In this document: in pieces, positions 11,192-20,700 of the stretch
Layout of the letters: each line of letters starts with the position of its first letter
Position numbering within the stretch: position 1 is the first letter of the stretch
DNA from: Planctomycetaceae bacterium
GTDB lineage: Bacteria; Planctomycetota; Phycisphaerae; Tepidisphaerales; Tepidisphaeraceae
Reading direction: 5' to 3'
Assembly: GCA_027487775.1 (NCBI GenBank)
Contig: JAIYCY010000017.1
Coordinates: 1 to 64,000, forward strand
DNA: 64,000 nt
Position numbers and translations under genes: made by a program
The notes under the pieces: generated by a model
The model's input: the letters and a program-made list of their open reading frames with translations, nothing else
What the model was told of the DNA's origin: nothing
The model's database searches: none

Positions 11192-13564
11192 ATGGTCGGT
11201 TCGATGGCTAGCAAAGCCCGATCGCGGCGGCAATCCTCGTCTCATGCAACCCCGTCCAAACACGGCGCGGGGCACAAAGTAAGCGCAGGAACAAAACCCG
11301 CCGCAGATGTGGCGAACGTCGCGCGACCCGGTCATCCCACACGCACGCCTGCAGTCAGCTCAACGACTCGCGGCAGACCGAAGGACGCGAATGTCAGATC
11401 AACCGGCGGGCTGACCGTACCTGCAAGCAGCATCGCAAACGTCAAGCCATCCGACCAAAAGTCATCAGGCAAGTTCGTCTCCCCCAAGAGGCTCGCTACA
11501 AACATCATGTCTGTCAAATCAAAATCCGCGTCGACTCACAAATCAGCTTCGACCAAATCAAGCTCCAGCAAAAGCGGATCGAGCAAATCGCCGACCCGAA
11601 AGCTGACCGCTCAGGCCAGCAAGGTCACCACCGCCAAGCTCGCGAACACCAAATCGTCAACCGGCAAGAGCACAAAGCCGACCTCGTCACCGACCTCGTC
11701 GCCCATCTCCGCCCGACCCGTGTCGTCGATCGGCAAAGGCGTCGCCAATCGAGTCCCGACCGCCAAGTTGCACTCCGAAAATTCAAACTCTGGCAAATCA
11801 ACTTCTGGCAAATCATCTGCTGACAAGTCTGCCTCAGACAAATCATCTTCGATGAAGCTCGACCTCAGCAAACCGTCACCCGGCAAGCCGTCGGCCCCCA
11901 CCGCATTCCAGCGGGCAGTCAAAAGTCTTAACGCCTTCACCGATTTCGAAAAGCTCCGCATCGTCCGCTACAACACCGACAACTTCGACCTCAGCCGAAT
12001 GCGCAGCCTCCTGCGCCGCATCGGCAACCCGCACGAACACATCCGCACGGTTCACATCGCCGGCACCAAGGGCAAAGGTTCGACCGCCGCGATGGTCGCG
12101 CACATGCTCGAAGCCCAAGGATACAAAGTCGGCATCTACTCAAGCCCACACCTCATCGATGTCCGGGAACGCATCAGCATCCTCGGCGGTCAGCCGACGA
12201 CAACGCTTGGTGCGCCCCAAACGACATCTTCCGTCGAAGGCTCATCCACAGTCCAAAACGCCACCATCGTCCCTGCAATCGTCACCGGAAACGCCAGCGG
12301 CGGCACAACACAGATGATGCCAACATCGTCCACCGGATTCGCAAGCGGCGGCGCATTCGGCAACGCGCTCGGCACGCTACCCACCATCATGGGCGGCACT
12401 CTGAACCAAGCGTCCAGCCTGATCAATCAGCCCGGCGTCGGCGGAGGCCCGTTCGCACCGGGAGCGGCTCAGTCGTCGACCGCCTCGCTCGCCCGACTCA
12501 TCAGCGAAGAAGACTTCGTCAAGCTCGTCAAGCTCATCGAACCAATCGCTAAAAAGATGAAGCCGATGCCTAGCTGGTTCGACGTGATGACCGCCATCGC
12601 TTTCAAGTACTTCGCCGACCAAAAGGTCGATATCGCCATCATCGAAACGGGTCTCGGTGGCCGCCTCGATTCGACGAACGTCATCAAACCCGAAGTGGCC
12701 GCCATCACCAGCGTCAGCTTTGACCACATGCAACAACTCGGTCATACGCTGGCTCGCATCGCGACCGAAAAAGCAGGCATCTTCAAGCCAGGCGTGCCCG
12801 CTGTCACCGTCACGCAAGTTCCGGAAGTCGAAGGCGTACTCAAACGCGTCGCGGCCGAAGTCGGGGCGCCGCTCGACGTCTGCGGATCCAGCATCGAATT
12901 CAGCTACCGCTTCGAAGCCTCCCGACTCGGTGGACGGCAATACCGTGTCTGCCTCACCACCAGCAACAGCCATTTCGAACACATCACCGTGCCGCTCTTC
13001 GGAGAACATCAAGCCATTAACTGCGGACTCGCGATGGCGATCATCGATAAACTCAAAACCCGCGGCCTGCCCATCGACGATCAAAAGGCGATGGAAGGAC
13101 TCGCCCGCACAACCCTCCAAGGACGCATGGAACTGCTCACCAGCAAGCCACGCATCCTCGTCGATGCCGCACACAACGCCGCCAGCGTCGATGCATTCAT
13201 GCGGGCCGTCGGTCAGCACGTACCCTACGACAGCATGGTGCTCATCTTCGGTTGCTGCGGCGACAAAGACATCGAAGGCATGCTCGGCCGCATCACCGGC
13301 GGGGCCGACAAAGTCATCTTCACTCGCGTCAACAGCATCCGCAGCGCCAACCCCCACGAACTCGCCGCACGCTACGTCGAACAATACGGCAAAATGGCCC
13401 AGGTCGCCGACACACTCGAAGACGCACTCGCCATCGCCTACCGCGCCGTCACCAAGGAAGACATCATCTGCATCACCGGCAGCTTCTACTTGGTCGGCGA
13501 AGCCAAACAAAAACTGGCGAGCCTCGAACCGATCTTCTTCCCCGGCGGAATGCCGGCGAACTGA
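11192..13564 (+). CDS. folC: folylpolyglutamate synthase/dihydrofolate synthase with long low-complexity additions
   Basis: Mur-ligase-family enzyme adding glutamate to folates, and possibly to dihydropteroate. The core begins near residue 238 (FQRAVKSLNAFTDFEKLR); the P-loop is GTKGKGSTAAMVAHML, followed by SSPHLIDVRERIS, the family segment IIETGLGGRLDSTNVI, the conserved SFDHMQQLGHTLARIATEKAGI and the C-terminal-domain motifs GRMELL and LVDAAHNAAS. Two features are odd. Some 230 residues of Lys/Ser/Thr-rich, repetitive sequence precede the core, and about 100 residues of Gly/Ser/Thr/Ala-rich sequence (roughly 330-435) interrupt it after ERISILGG. FolC is usually 420-450 residues; this is 790. 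ATG 11192 has AGGAG nine bases upstream; TTG 11165 would be longer. Confidence 0.92.
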   Translation: MVGSMASKARSRRQSSSHATPSKHGAGHKVSAGTKPAADVANVARPGHPTRTPAVSSTTRGRPKDANVRSTGGLTVPASSIANVKPSDQKSSGKFVSPKRLATNIMSVKSKSASTHKSASTKSSSSKSGSSKSPTRKLTAQASKVTTAKLANTKSSTGKSTKPTSSPTSSPISARPVSSIGKGVANRVPTAKLHSENSNSGKSTSGKSSADKSASDKSSSMKLDLSKPSPGKPSAPTAFQRAVKSLNAFTDFEKLRIVRYNTDNFDLSRMRSLLRRIGNPHEHIRTVHIAGTKGKGSTAAMVAHMLEAQGYKVGIYSSPHLIDVRERISILGGQPTTTLGAPQTTSSVEGSSTVQNATIVPAIVTGNASGGTTQMMPTSSTGFASGGAFGNALGTLPTIMGGTLNQASSLINQPGVGGGPFAPGAAQSSTASLARLISEEDFVKLVKLIEPIAKKMKPMPSWFDVMTAIAFKYFADQKVDIAIIETGLGGRLDSTNVIKPEVAAITSVSFDHMQQLGHTLARIATEKAGIFKPGVPAVTVTQVPEVEGVLKRVAAEVGAPLDVCGSSIEFSYRFEASRLGGRQYRVCLTTSNSHFEHITVPLFGEHQAINCGLAMAIIDKLKTRGLPIDDQKAMEGLARTTLQGRMELLTSKPRILVDAAHNAASVDAFMRAVGQHVPYDSMVLIFGCCGDKDIEGMLGRITGGADKVIFTRVNSIRSANPHELAARYVEQYGKMAQVADTLEDALAIAYRAVTKEDIICITGSFYLVGEAKQKLASLEPIFFPGGMPAN

Positions 13565-13660
13565 ACCGCAACGCACCTGCCCAACGCGCAGGCAGCCCGA
13601 TCGCTCACATCAAGATGGCCCGGCCATTCCGAGATGCCGGGACGGTAGCGCCCCGCGCTC

Positions 13661-13740
13661 CCGGTTACGTGGCCACGATGCCGGTTACGTGGCCACGATG
13701 CCGGTTACGTGGCCACGATGCCGGTTACGTGGCCACGATG
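13661..13740. repeat. four perfect 20-bp tandem repeats, each with a 10-bp palindrome
   Basis: The unit CCGGTTACGTGGCCACGATG occurs four times head to tail without a mismatch. Each unit contains the self-complementary decamer CGTGGCCACG. The array lies between the convergent ends of folC and the ankyrin gene, and the last unit forms the final codons and stop of the ankyrin gene (Ile-Val-Ala-Thr-stop on the minus strand), so the array looks like a duplication of that gene's 3' end. Confidence 0.97.
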
Positions 13741-15275
13741 CGTCGAAGACGATCGGCGATCGCTCGATTGCCATCGGCGTGTGACTCGCACCACTCGATG
13801 GTCGGTCGAAGCTGCTCAGCGGTCATGCGGCGGGCGATGGCGTCGAAGAGCGGCTGCGCCTCGGGGTGGCCGTTGGTGAGCAGATAGATCGTGCAGCCCA
13901 GCGCGTCGCCGCCGTAGTTGTTGCGTACCGTGAGACTGGCCCCGCGGTCCAGCAGTTCGTGCACGAGATCCGGGCAGCTCGCAAAGATCGCTTGATGCAG
14001 CGCCGGCCCGCCCCAGTTGCCGGGCGTATCGATCGGCCAGCCGAGATCCAGCAAGAGCAGCGTCGCCGTCAGGTCGCCGCGCCCGGCGACGTGCGGCAGC
14101 ATCAACCTTTCCTCGTGACTCAACTCAAGCGTTGCAGGCCGAAGCGCCAACGCAGCCTCTCGATCTCCCGAGGCCGCCGCCAGCAGCCATCGCGATCGCG
14201 CGTCGATCGGACCGGCACTGCCGAGCGATTCGAGCAGCTCGACGACATCGCGTCGGCCACGCCGAAGCGAAAAGCTCAACACGGATTCGCCCGTGTCGGT
14301 CGGCAGTTGGGCGTCAGCACCCGCGTCGATCAGTGTGCGGATCGTCTCGATCGATCGGCCCCGATCGACCGCGAAGTGCAACGGCCGCCAACCCTTGGGC
14401 TGGCCGCGATCGAGGATCGCGTTGACGTCGCTGCCGCGGTCGATGAAAAGCCTTAGCCGCTCGATATCTTCACTGTCCATGCTGTGGCACATGCAGTAGG
14501 TGAGCCAGGGCCCGGGCGGCACGTGCGGGAGAATGAGCTTCAGGCAGCGCTGGTCACGATGCTCGGCGACGTGGTAGAGCGTCTCGCCGTCGGGCAGGTC
14601 GGGCGATGCGCCCGCACCGAGCAGACGCCTCGTGACGGCGGCACTGTTGGCAATGCCGGCCGCGCCGTAGAGCGCGGTCTCACGCGTCTTCCCCCACGCG
14701 TCGTCCGACATCCAGAACGCGTTCGCCTCCGCGCCGTGGTCGAGTAACAAGCCGACGACTTGCTCAAAGTCCGCCTCGCGCGCATCGAGTTCGATCCGCA
14801 GATACTTCGAGAATGTCGCATAGCAGACCGCCGGCCACCCGTGCGGCCCGCCACTCGACCGCGCGAGCGACGCGTCGCGCTCGAGGTGCCGACGCACCGC
14901 ATCGACAGCGCCGGCCGCACATGCGGCGTAGAAATCGTCGGTGAGTGAAGGCTCGTCACGCAGCATCCGCGCGGCCTCGCGAAGATCACCCGAGCGATGA
15001 TTGGCGTTGACCGGCACGACGGCCGCGCGAACGAAGTCGGCAGGCGTCGCAGGCTTCTGGTCCGCCTGAATGCGCTCAACCTGTTGCATCAGCTCCGCCC
15101 AGTCCCGCGCGCCATGCTCTTGCGCCGTGCGGTGCTGGGCGTCGGCGAGCCGGATGCCGAGCTGCCTGGCCAGCCGCTTGGCCCGCTTGCGAAGGTGCTC
15201 CGCATCCGGCCGAGGGGGCAAGCTGCGAGGTGTGGACAAAACACGGCGCGCAGGGCGCTGGCGTGATGAAGACAT
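13725..15275 (-). CDS. ankyrin repeat protein
   Basis: A 516-residue cytoplasmic-type protein without signal peptide or TM. The N-terminus (about residues 25-70: HLRKRAKRLARQLGIRLADAQ, then HGARDWAELMQQVERI) is the short helical motif often preceding bacterial ankyrin proteins. From about 115 on there are degenerate ankyrin units: GAVDAVRRHLERD, DFEQVVGLLLDHGAEANA, NSAAVTRRLLGAGASPDLPDGETLYHVAEH, GWRPLHFAVDRGRSIETIRTLIDAGADA, then DLVHELLDRGASL near the end. Such proteins usually mediate protein-protein contacts; the partner is unknown. The 3' end coincides with the last copy of the 20-bp repeat. Convergent with folC. Confidence 0.88.
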   Translation of the reverse strand: MSSSRQRPARRVLSTPRSLPPRPDAEHLRKRAKRLARQLGIRLADAQHRTAQEHGARDWAELMQQVERIQADQKPATPADFVRAAVVPVNANHRSGDLREAARMLRDEPSLTDDFYAACAAGAVDAVRRHLERDASLARSSGGPHGWPAVCYATFSKYLRIELDAREADFEQVVGLLLDHGAEANAFWMSDDAWGKTRETALYGAAGIANSAAVTRRLLGAGASPDLPDGETLYHVAEHRDQRCLKLILPHVPPGPWLTYCMCHSMDSEDIERLRLFIDRGSDVNAILDRGQPKGWRPLHFAVDRGRSIETIRTLIDAGADAQLPTDTGESVLSFSLRRGRRDVVELLESLGSAGPIDARSRWLLAAASGDREAALALRPATLELSHEERLMLPHVAGRGDLTATLLLLDLGWPIDTPGNWGGPALHQAIFASCPDLVHELLDRGASLTVRNNYGGDALGCTIYLLTNGHPEAQPLFDAIARRMTAEQLRPTIEWCESHADGNRAIADRLRRIVAT

Positions 15276-15638
15276 GGGAAACCCTTTCCAAGTTTTGCCG
15301 TGGTCCGCTTACATCGGCAGGAAAAGGTCGTTATCTGCGAGCCTGACAATCGACGGCGGGCTATGCCCTTCCCGCGGACGGGGTGCGACCGTTATCGCAC
15401 AGGCAACCTACCACGATCCAATGCCGCGTCAATACAATTCGTGGCCCCGCAAGCTCACGTGATCAACGGTTGGACGGAACCCGAAACCGGAACACGCCCA
15501 ATGGCCGTCAACGCCTCTCCGCCGGGCAGTCGATTTGCCCGTCTTTGGACCTGTACCAGTTGTTGCTCCCAAAATCCTCTGCGCCTCTGCCGCGAACTGA
15601 ACCTCAAGCGTTGCGAAGCTTAAGCGGTCAATCGGACG
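15276..15638. other. intergenic region, nothing recognised
   Basis: About 360 bp upstream of the ankyrin gene and downstream of the zinc-ribbon protein gene, both on the minus strand. No supported ORF, hairpin or repeat was found; it presumably holds the ankyrin gene promoter. Confidence 0.4.
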
Positions 15639-17522
15639 TCACTCTGGGACGCCGGCGCGGCGCTTGAGCCTGGCGATCTGCGTGTCGATGTGCGTCGGGC
15701 GAACCTCTTCGGGGAGCCTTCGCATCTGCTCGTAGCAGGCGATCGCGCGGAGAAAGTCTCCGTCGCGCTCGAAAGCGGCCGCACGCACGTGAAGGTCGCG
15801 AAGCACTTCGCGCGCTGGTTCAATATCCAAACCCTCGGGCACTACCGGAACGTCGCGAGGCACTTCGCGCGGGCGGTTCGCATCCGCTGAAGCTTGAGCC
15901 GCATCCGTCGACGCCGGGCCTTGATCGGTGGACGCGGAACTCGCGTTGGCTGAAGCCGAAACTGTGCCGGTCGGGGCTGAACTTGTGTCTCCTGAAACCG
16001 GCGCGGCATCAGAAGCCGACTTTCCGGGTACGGGATTCGCGCTCTCCGTCGCTGCATTCACGGACCCAGCAGGGGCGACCGACTCAGGCCCATGCGGTGC
16101 ACCCGCTTGGGTCGCCTCAGCAGACGCAGGCGTTGCGGGTGTCGGAGTCGCCTTCGCGACGGCATCGGGCGTCGGATTGGCCGCGTTGGCCGGGCCCTCC
16201 TTCATGGATGAATCGCGACCGACCTGGTTCGAGGCGGGATTAGAGTCAGCATCGCCGGAGTCGACGGATCGTTCGGAGGAGCCCCCCGTCGATCGAGCGG
16301 ATGATCGATCAGGCGAGCGATCGGGCGAGTTGGCACTTGACGCAGGAGTGAGCGAAGAAGTGATCCCGCCTGAGCGACCAACATCGGCAAGGCTCGGAGA
16401 GATCGGTGTGCCACTGGCTGGGTCGGAGGATGCACGGCGTGCGGGCACTTCGGATCGATCGGCAGACGATGATCCGTTTGCCCTCGGTGTATCGCCCGAT
16501 CGTGTGTCTGCGCTGCTCGCGGCTTCGTTTGTACCGCTCGAATCCGCGGAGACCGATCCGGGGGCGTTGGGGGTTCGGAGTTGATTCCAGTAACGCGTCG
16601 CGTGGTCTTGAACGATCGCTCGCCATTCCGGCTTGGCATAGAGAAGCGCCGCCGTCGCGGTGCAGGTCACCAAAAGGATGGCAGCGCTGGTCGTGATCAG
16701 TGATCGGAAGAAACGTCTCGAGCGGGATCGCGTGGGCAGGCCAGAAGGTTGGAGTTGAAAAACGGCGGCCAGTTCTTTGGCGCTCATGATCGGCTCGGGT
16801 GATCGGGCCGGATCAAGTTGCGCGCGACTGGCGCGGGGCCTCTGCTTGCGGGCTGCGGGCGGAACCTGCATGACCTGCCGCGGACTCTCGAAACCGTCGT
16901 TGATCCCCTCGCTGTTCGATTCAATACCTGAATCAATATCACCGGTGATTTCCCGCATCACCGGCGTATTCGGCCCGTCGAGAAAGACATCCGGATCCTC
17001 CGGCGGACTTTGAGGCGAGCCACACCGACTGCAAGTCGAGACCTCACTGTTGACCGACGCCTGACAACTCCAGCAAACACCAAACTCTCTCGCAATACCA
17101 CGTGTGTGGGACGCACGACGCCAAAGCTGCTGCGTTGTGGGGCCCCGCACAATACTCTCAGGCGTGATCAAACCCCGACGAACCAGTGACAGCAGCACCG
17201 CGTGCTTGAGCCCCGGCGCCGTTGGATTCTTCCGCTGCAGCACGAACCACGGCCCGACACGCTGCGCGGTCGCCATCCGCGTGGCGGGCGAGTCTTCCAT
17301 GGTACAACGAGCGCAGGGACCCACAGTCTCCGCGCGAACATGACCGCAAAACGGACAACACCCCGGCTCTGAACCCGATTCCGGATTTGTCGAAGCTGAA
17401 GAACTCGCACCCGCTGAGGACGATGCACGCGAGGCGGCGACCGCGGCTGATTCAGCATCAGGGCTCTTTTTCTCGCGTCCGTCCAGCAACTCCACACCTC
17501 CGCAATACAGATCGACATCCAA
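15639..17522 (-). CDS. zinc-ribbon / GYF-like / single-TM protein with long disordered region
   Basis: A 627-residue protein. A first zinc-ribbon-like cysteine set lies at residues 55-73 (CCPFCG...CARC). Residues 89-140 (VGPWFVLQRKNPTAPGL, then LVRRGLITPESIVRGPTTQQLWRRA) resemble the GYF_2-type domain common in planctomycetes. A second cysteine set follows at 150-167 (CWSC...CSRC). One TM helix is near 265-290 (LITTSAAILLVTCTATAALLYA). About 250 residues of Ser/Ala/Thr/Pro/Asp-rich low complexity follow, and the end (LHVRAAAFERDGDFLRAIACYEQM) looks like a tetratricopeptide helix pair. The order suggests a membrane-anchored scaffold with a cytoplasmic zinc-ribbon head and an external tail, but function is unknown. 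The start is a TTG and may be wrong. Confidence 0.75.
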   Translation of the reverse strand: MDVDLYCGGVELLDGREKKSPDAESAAVAASRASSSAGASSSASTNPESGSEPGCCPFCGHVRAETVGPCARCTMEDSPATRMATAQRVGPWFVLQRKNPTAPGLKHAVLLSLVRRGLITPESIVRGPTTQQLWRRASHTRGIAREFGVCWSCQASVNSEVSTCSRCGSPQSPPEDPDVFLDGPNTPVMREITGDIDSGIESNSEGINDGFESPRQVMQVPPAARKQRPRASRAQLDPARSPEPIMSAKELAAVFQLQPSGLPTRSRSRRFFRSLITTSAAILLVTCTATAALLYAKPEWRAIVQDHATRYWNQLRTPNAPGSVSADSSGTNEAASSADTRSGDTPRANGSSSADRSEVPARRASSDPASGTPISPSLADVGRSGGITSSLTPASSANSPDRSPDRSSARSTGGSSERSVDSGDADSNPASNQVGRDSSMKEGPANAANPTPDAVAKATPTPATPASAEATQAGAPHGPESVAPAGSVNAATESANPVPGKSASDAAPVSGDTSSAPTGTVSASANASSASTDQGPASTDAAQASADANRPREVPRDVPVVPEGLDIEPAREVLRDLHVRAAAFERDGDFLRAIACYEQMRRLPEEVRPTHIDTQIARLKRRAGVPE

Positions 17523-17708
17523 TCGACCGGACGCATCATCCTAACTCCTGCCCCGCCGATTCTCCAATCCACACGCCGGTAAAGCCTGTGCCCGCTCGCG
17601 GCATGTCCCAACGCATCATCCCGAGCGGCAAAGCCGAGCCGAGATGGATCGATGCCCAAGAATCGAAGAGGGGTCGATCCTTTCGAATCGTCGAGTTGGA
17701 CTTTTTAC

Positions 17709-17736
17709 GCTCAGACGCTTTCGCTCAGACGCTTTC
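17709..17736. repeat. two 14-bp tandem repeats at the metallopeptidase gene end
   Basis: CGCTCAGACGCTTT occurs twice in a row plus a partial third copy. It duplicates the final codons (Ser-Glu-Ser-Val-stop on the minus strand) of the peptidase gene, a small-scale parallel to the 3'-end array at 13661. Confidence 0.85.
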
Positions 17737-20700
17737 GCTCAAGACGTCTTCACGTGCGGATCGGGCCGGAACTGTCGAGGTGACCGTGCCGATGGCTGCG
17801 CCGGAACGGAATGGAGTCACCGGGCTGATCGCCGGCCTTGGGAGCGGAAGCGTACTTCCGTATGCCCGCGCGAGGATCAGGAGATCACTGAAGTTCACGA
17901 GGTTGTCGTAGTCCAAATCCCCTTCGCTGAACGTGGGGTTGGGATTGGGTGTGTTGTAGTTGCGAGCAATTGCAAGCAAATCGTTGAATCCGACGACATC
18001 GTCGCCATCGGTATCGCCTGCGAACTGCTTGAAGTTGAACGAAGCTGAACCCGGGCTGTTGCCCGCGAGATCGCTCACGCCAGCGGTGTTGACGCTGAGC
18101 GTGAATCTTCCGTCCGGGAGCAGCCCGACGAAGCTGACAACGTAGGTCGAGCCATCCAGCGAGAGGGCTTCGAGTGGAACGCTCGCCCCACCGATGGTGT
18201 TGATGACTGAAATCGAGGACGGCAGGAGCGTGCCGGCGAGACTTTCGCTCGTTTGGAAACCCACGTCCTGGACTTGCTCGCGTTCGTAGAGGAAGCCCGA
18301 AAGGACTGGGGCAACCGTGTCGATGGTGATCGAGAGCGTCCCCGCCGACGATACGTTGCCAGCGACGTCGGTGGATTCAACGCTGACGATGTAGCTTCCG
18401 TCCGCGATGACGCTTGAGGTAGAGGTTTGGAACGAGCCGGTGGACGCTGCGGTGCCCAGAATGTTCGAATTGATGCGGGCAGTGGTGGTCGAACCGACTT
18501 CCGCGGACCCGACGAAACGAAGCGTGTTGATTTTGGTGATGCCGTCGGCGCTCGAGATGCCCGAATCGTCGGCCGCAAGAATCGCGAGACTGCCGGGCGC
18601 TGCGGGGGCCACGGAATCGACCGTGAACGTCAGCCCGGGCCCGGTCGAGGGATTCTTGGTCGGTTCGGTTTGCCGAGCGGTGAGCGTGACCGGTCCGTTG
18701 GCGAAGGTGACCGAACCGTTGGTGGTCACGACGGTGGACGTGCCGGTTGCGGTGGCGGACCCGACGACGGTCGTGCCGAGGAGCAGTTCAACGAGCGCGC
18801 CGCTGACGGTGTTGCCGACGTTGAATTGCAGGACATCCGAAACGGTGCTGTTGTTCAGGCGAGTGATGCCGTCGGAATTCGAGACGCCCGTGTCAGAAAG
18901 GGCGGCCAATGTCGGGGCGATCGGCACGACGCTGTTCTGTGCAATGATGGAAAGATTCGCGTTGTTGATATCGAAGAAGATGTTGTTGGTCGGCTCGACC
19001 ATGAAACGAACCTGCCCGACGGTTACGTTCGGAAGCGTCACGACTTCAGATCCGTCGTTGGGCACATTCGAGGCAAGAACGGTCGAAAAGGTGACACCCG
19101 AGTCGGTGGACATGCGGATGTTGACGTTGGCCGCGCTGATCGGGGCGACGTTGGTATTGCCGACGCTCCAGTTGAGGGTGATGTTGCTCCCGCCGGCGAG
19201 GCTTTGGATGGCGTTGAAGTTGGTGATGGCGAACGCGCTGCTTCCGCTGACCGTATTGACAGCGGTTCGCGCGAGCGCGGTCCCGCCTGCTCCGGCGCGA
19301 TTGTCGCGGACGACGACCGTAAAGTTCATCGCACGCGCCACCGACGGAAGCCGTTCACCCGTAGCGTAATCGCGTCCGCGCTGGATGGCGTCGAGTTCTG
19401 GGAAGAGTCGGGTCGGGCTGTTAGCGGGCAGCTTGGCACGGAACATGGGACCCGCGGTTGCCGTCGAAACGGGGACGGCGTTACGCGATGGCGCGGTTGT
19501 GATGTTCGTCAGCGCGACGGCAGTCCCGCCGTCCATTTGTTCCCAGCTATAGGTCAGCGTGTCGCCGTTGGCGTCGCTTGCATTGGCGGTGAGTCGGAAC
19601 GGTGTGCTGATGGGAATGTTGTAGCTGGCGGGCAACGCAGTGATCGTCGGGTCGTTGTTCCCCGTCGCCTCTTTCACTGCACTGGTGAATCCGATGCTGT
19701 TCGTCTGCGTGGTGAACTGCAGCATCTGCTGCGCCGTGCCCGCTGCGTTTCGATAGTTGATCGCGGAGAACATCGCGTCGCTGTTGAGCTGCGTGTTTTC
19801 GTTGCTATTGCCCAGCCCAGCGTAGGCCATGATGGTCGAACCTGCACCGACTTCGATCGCAAGCGTCGTGGAATCGCCCGCCCCACCACCGACGCTGTTG
19901 AAAGTGTGTCGGCCGTTGAACTGGTGACCCACTTCGTGCGCGACATAGTCAATGTTGAAAGGATCACCTGTTGGGGAACCGAGCGTGCTCACGCCTTGCG
20001 CTTTGCTTCCCGTCACACCCACCGAACCAAGTGCTGCAATCCCGCCGAGGTCGGCACGGTGGTAGACGTGGCCGATGTCGTAGTTGGCGTTGCCGATCGC
20101 GCCGTCGATCGCGGCCTGATTTTGGCCCAGCATGGTGCTCGCCGAACCGCTGAACGGATCGGTCGTGGCATTCGTGTAGACGATCAAATTGTTGTTTGCG
20201 ACGAGCAGGAACCGGACGTTGAAGTCGCGCTCATAGACCTGATTCAATCGCGCGATGCTGACACCGATCGCATTCAACGCGCCTGTTGCCCCGCCGTGGA
20301 ACGAAGTGTACTCACCTGTGGCACTGACGGCGGCGCGATAAACGCGACGGGTCGCGCCAGTCAGTTCGGCAGTGGACTCGGCGGTGGATTCGGGCAATTC
20401 CGTGACGCTCTTGGCATCAGGCTCGACATGGCATTGCCACGAAGCGTGGGCCTCGGTCATCTGCAGGTCGTTACGGTAATAGCTGACGTGCGTGTCGGTC
20501 TCAAGGTGAACGTACGGATCGATGTACCAACTGCCATTCGGCGTGAGCACCGAGGCGTGCAGCCCGAGCGTTGAATCAGTCAGGGCGAGCGTGGCGGTCG
20601 GGTCATCGATGCCTTGACCCATGTAGCTGCGAAACTCGGGCATCTTCTCCGCAAGGCCCGGCTCCATGATGCTGGTTTCAACCAGGGCAAAACGCTGGAA

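Noticed and set aside
12377-13576. A 399-codon minus-strand frame
   Set aside because: Antisense to folC; its acidic, cysteine-containing reading is a mirror of conserved FolC codons.
18427-20574. A 715-codon plus-strand frame
   Set aside because: Antisense to the dockerin metallopeptidase, whose HExxHxxxxxH and EF-hand repeats are unmistakable.
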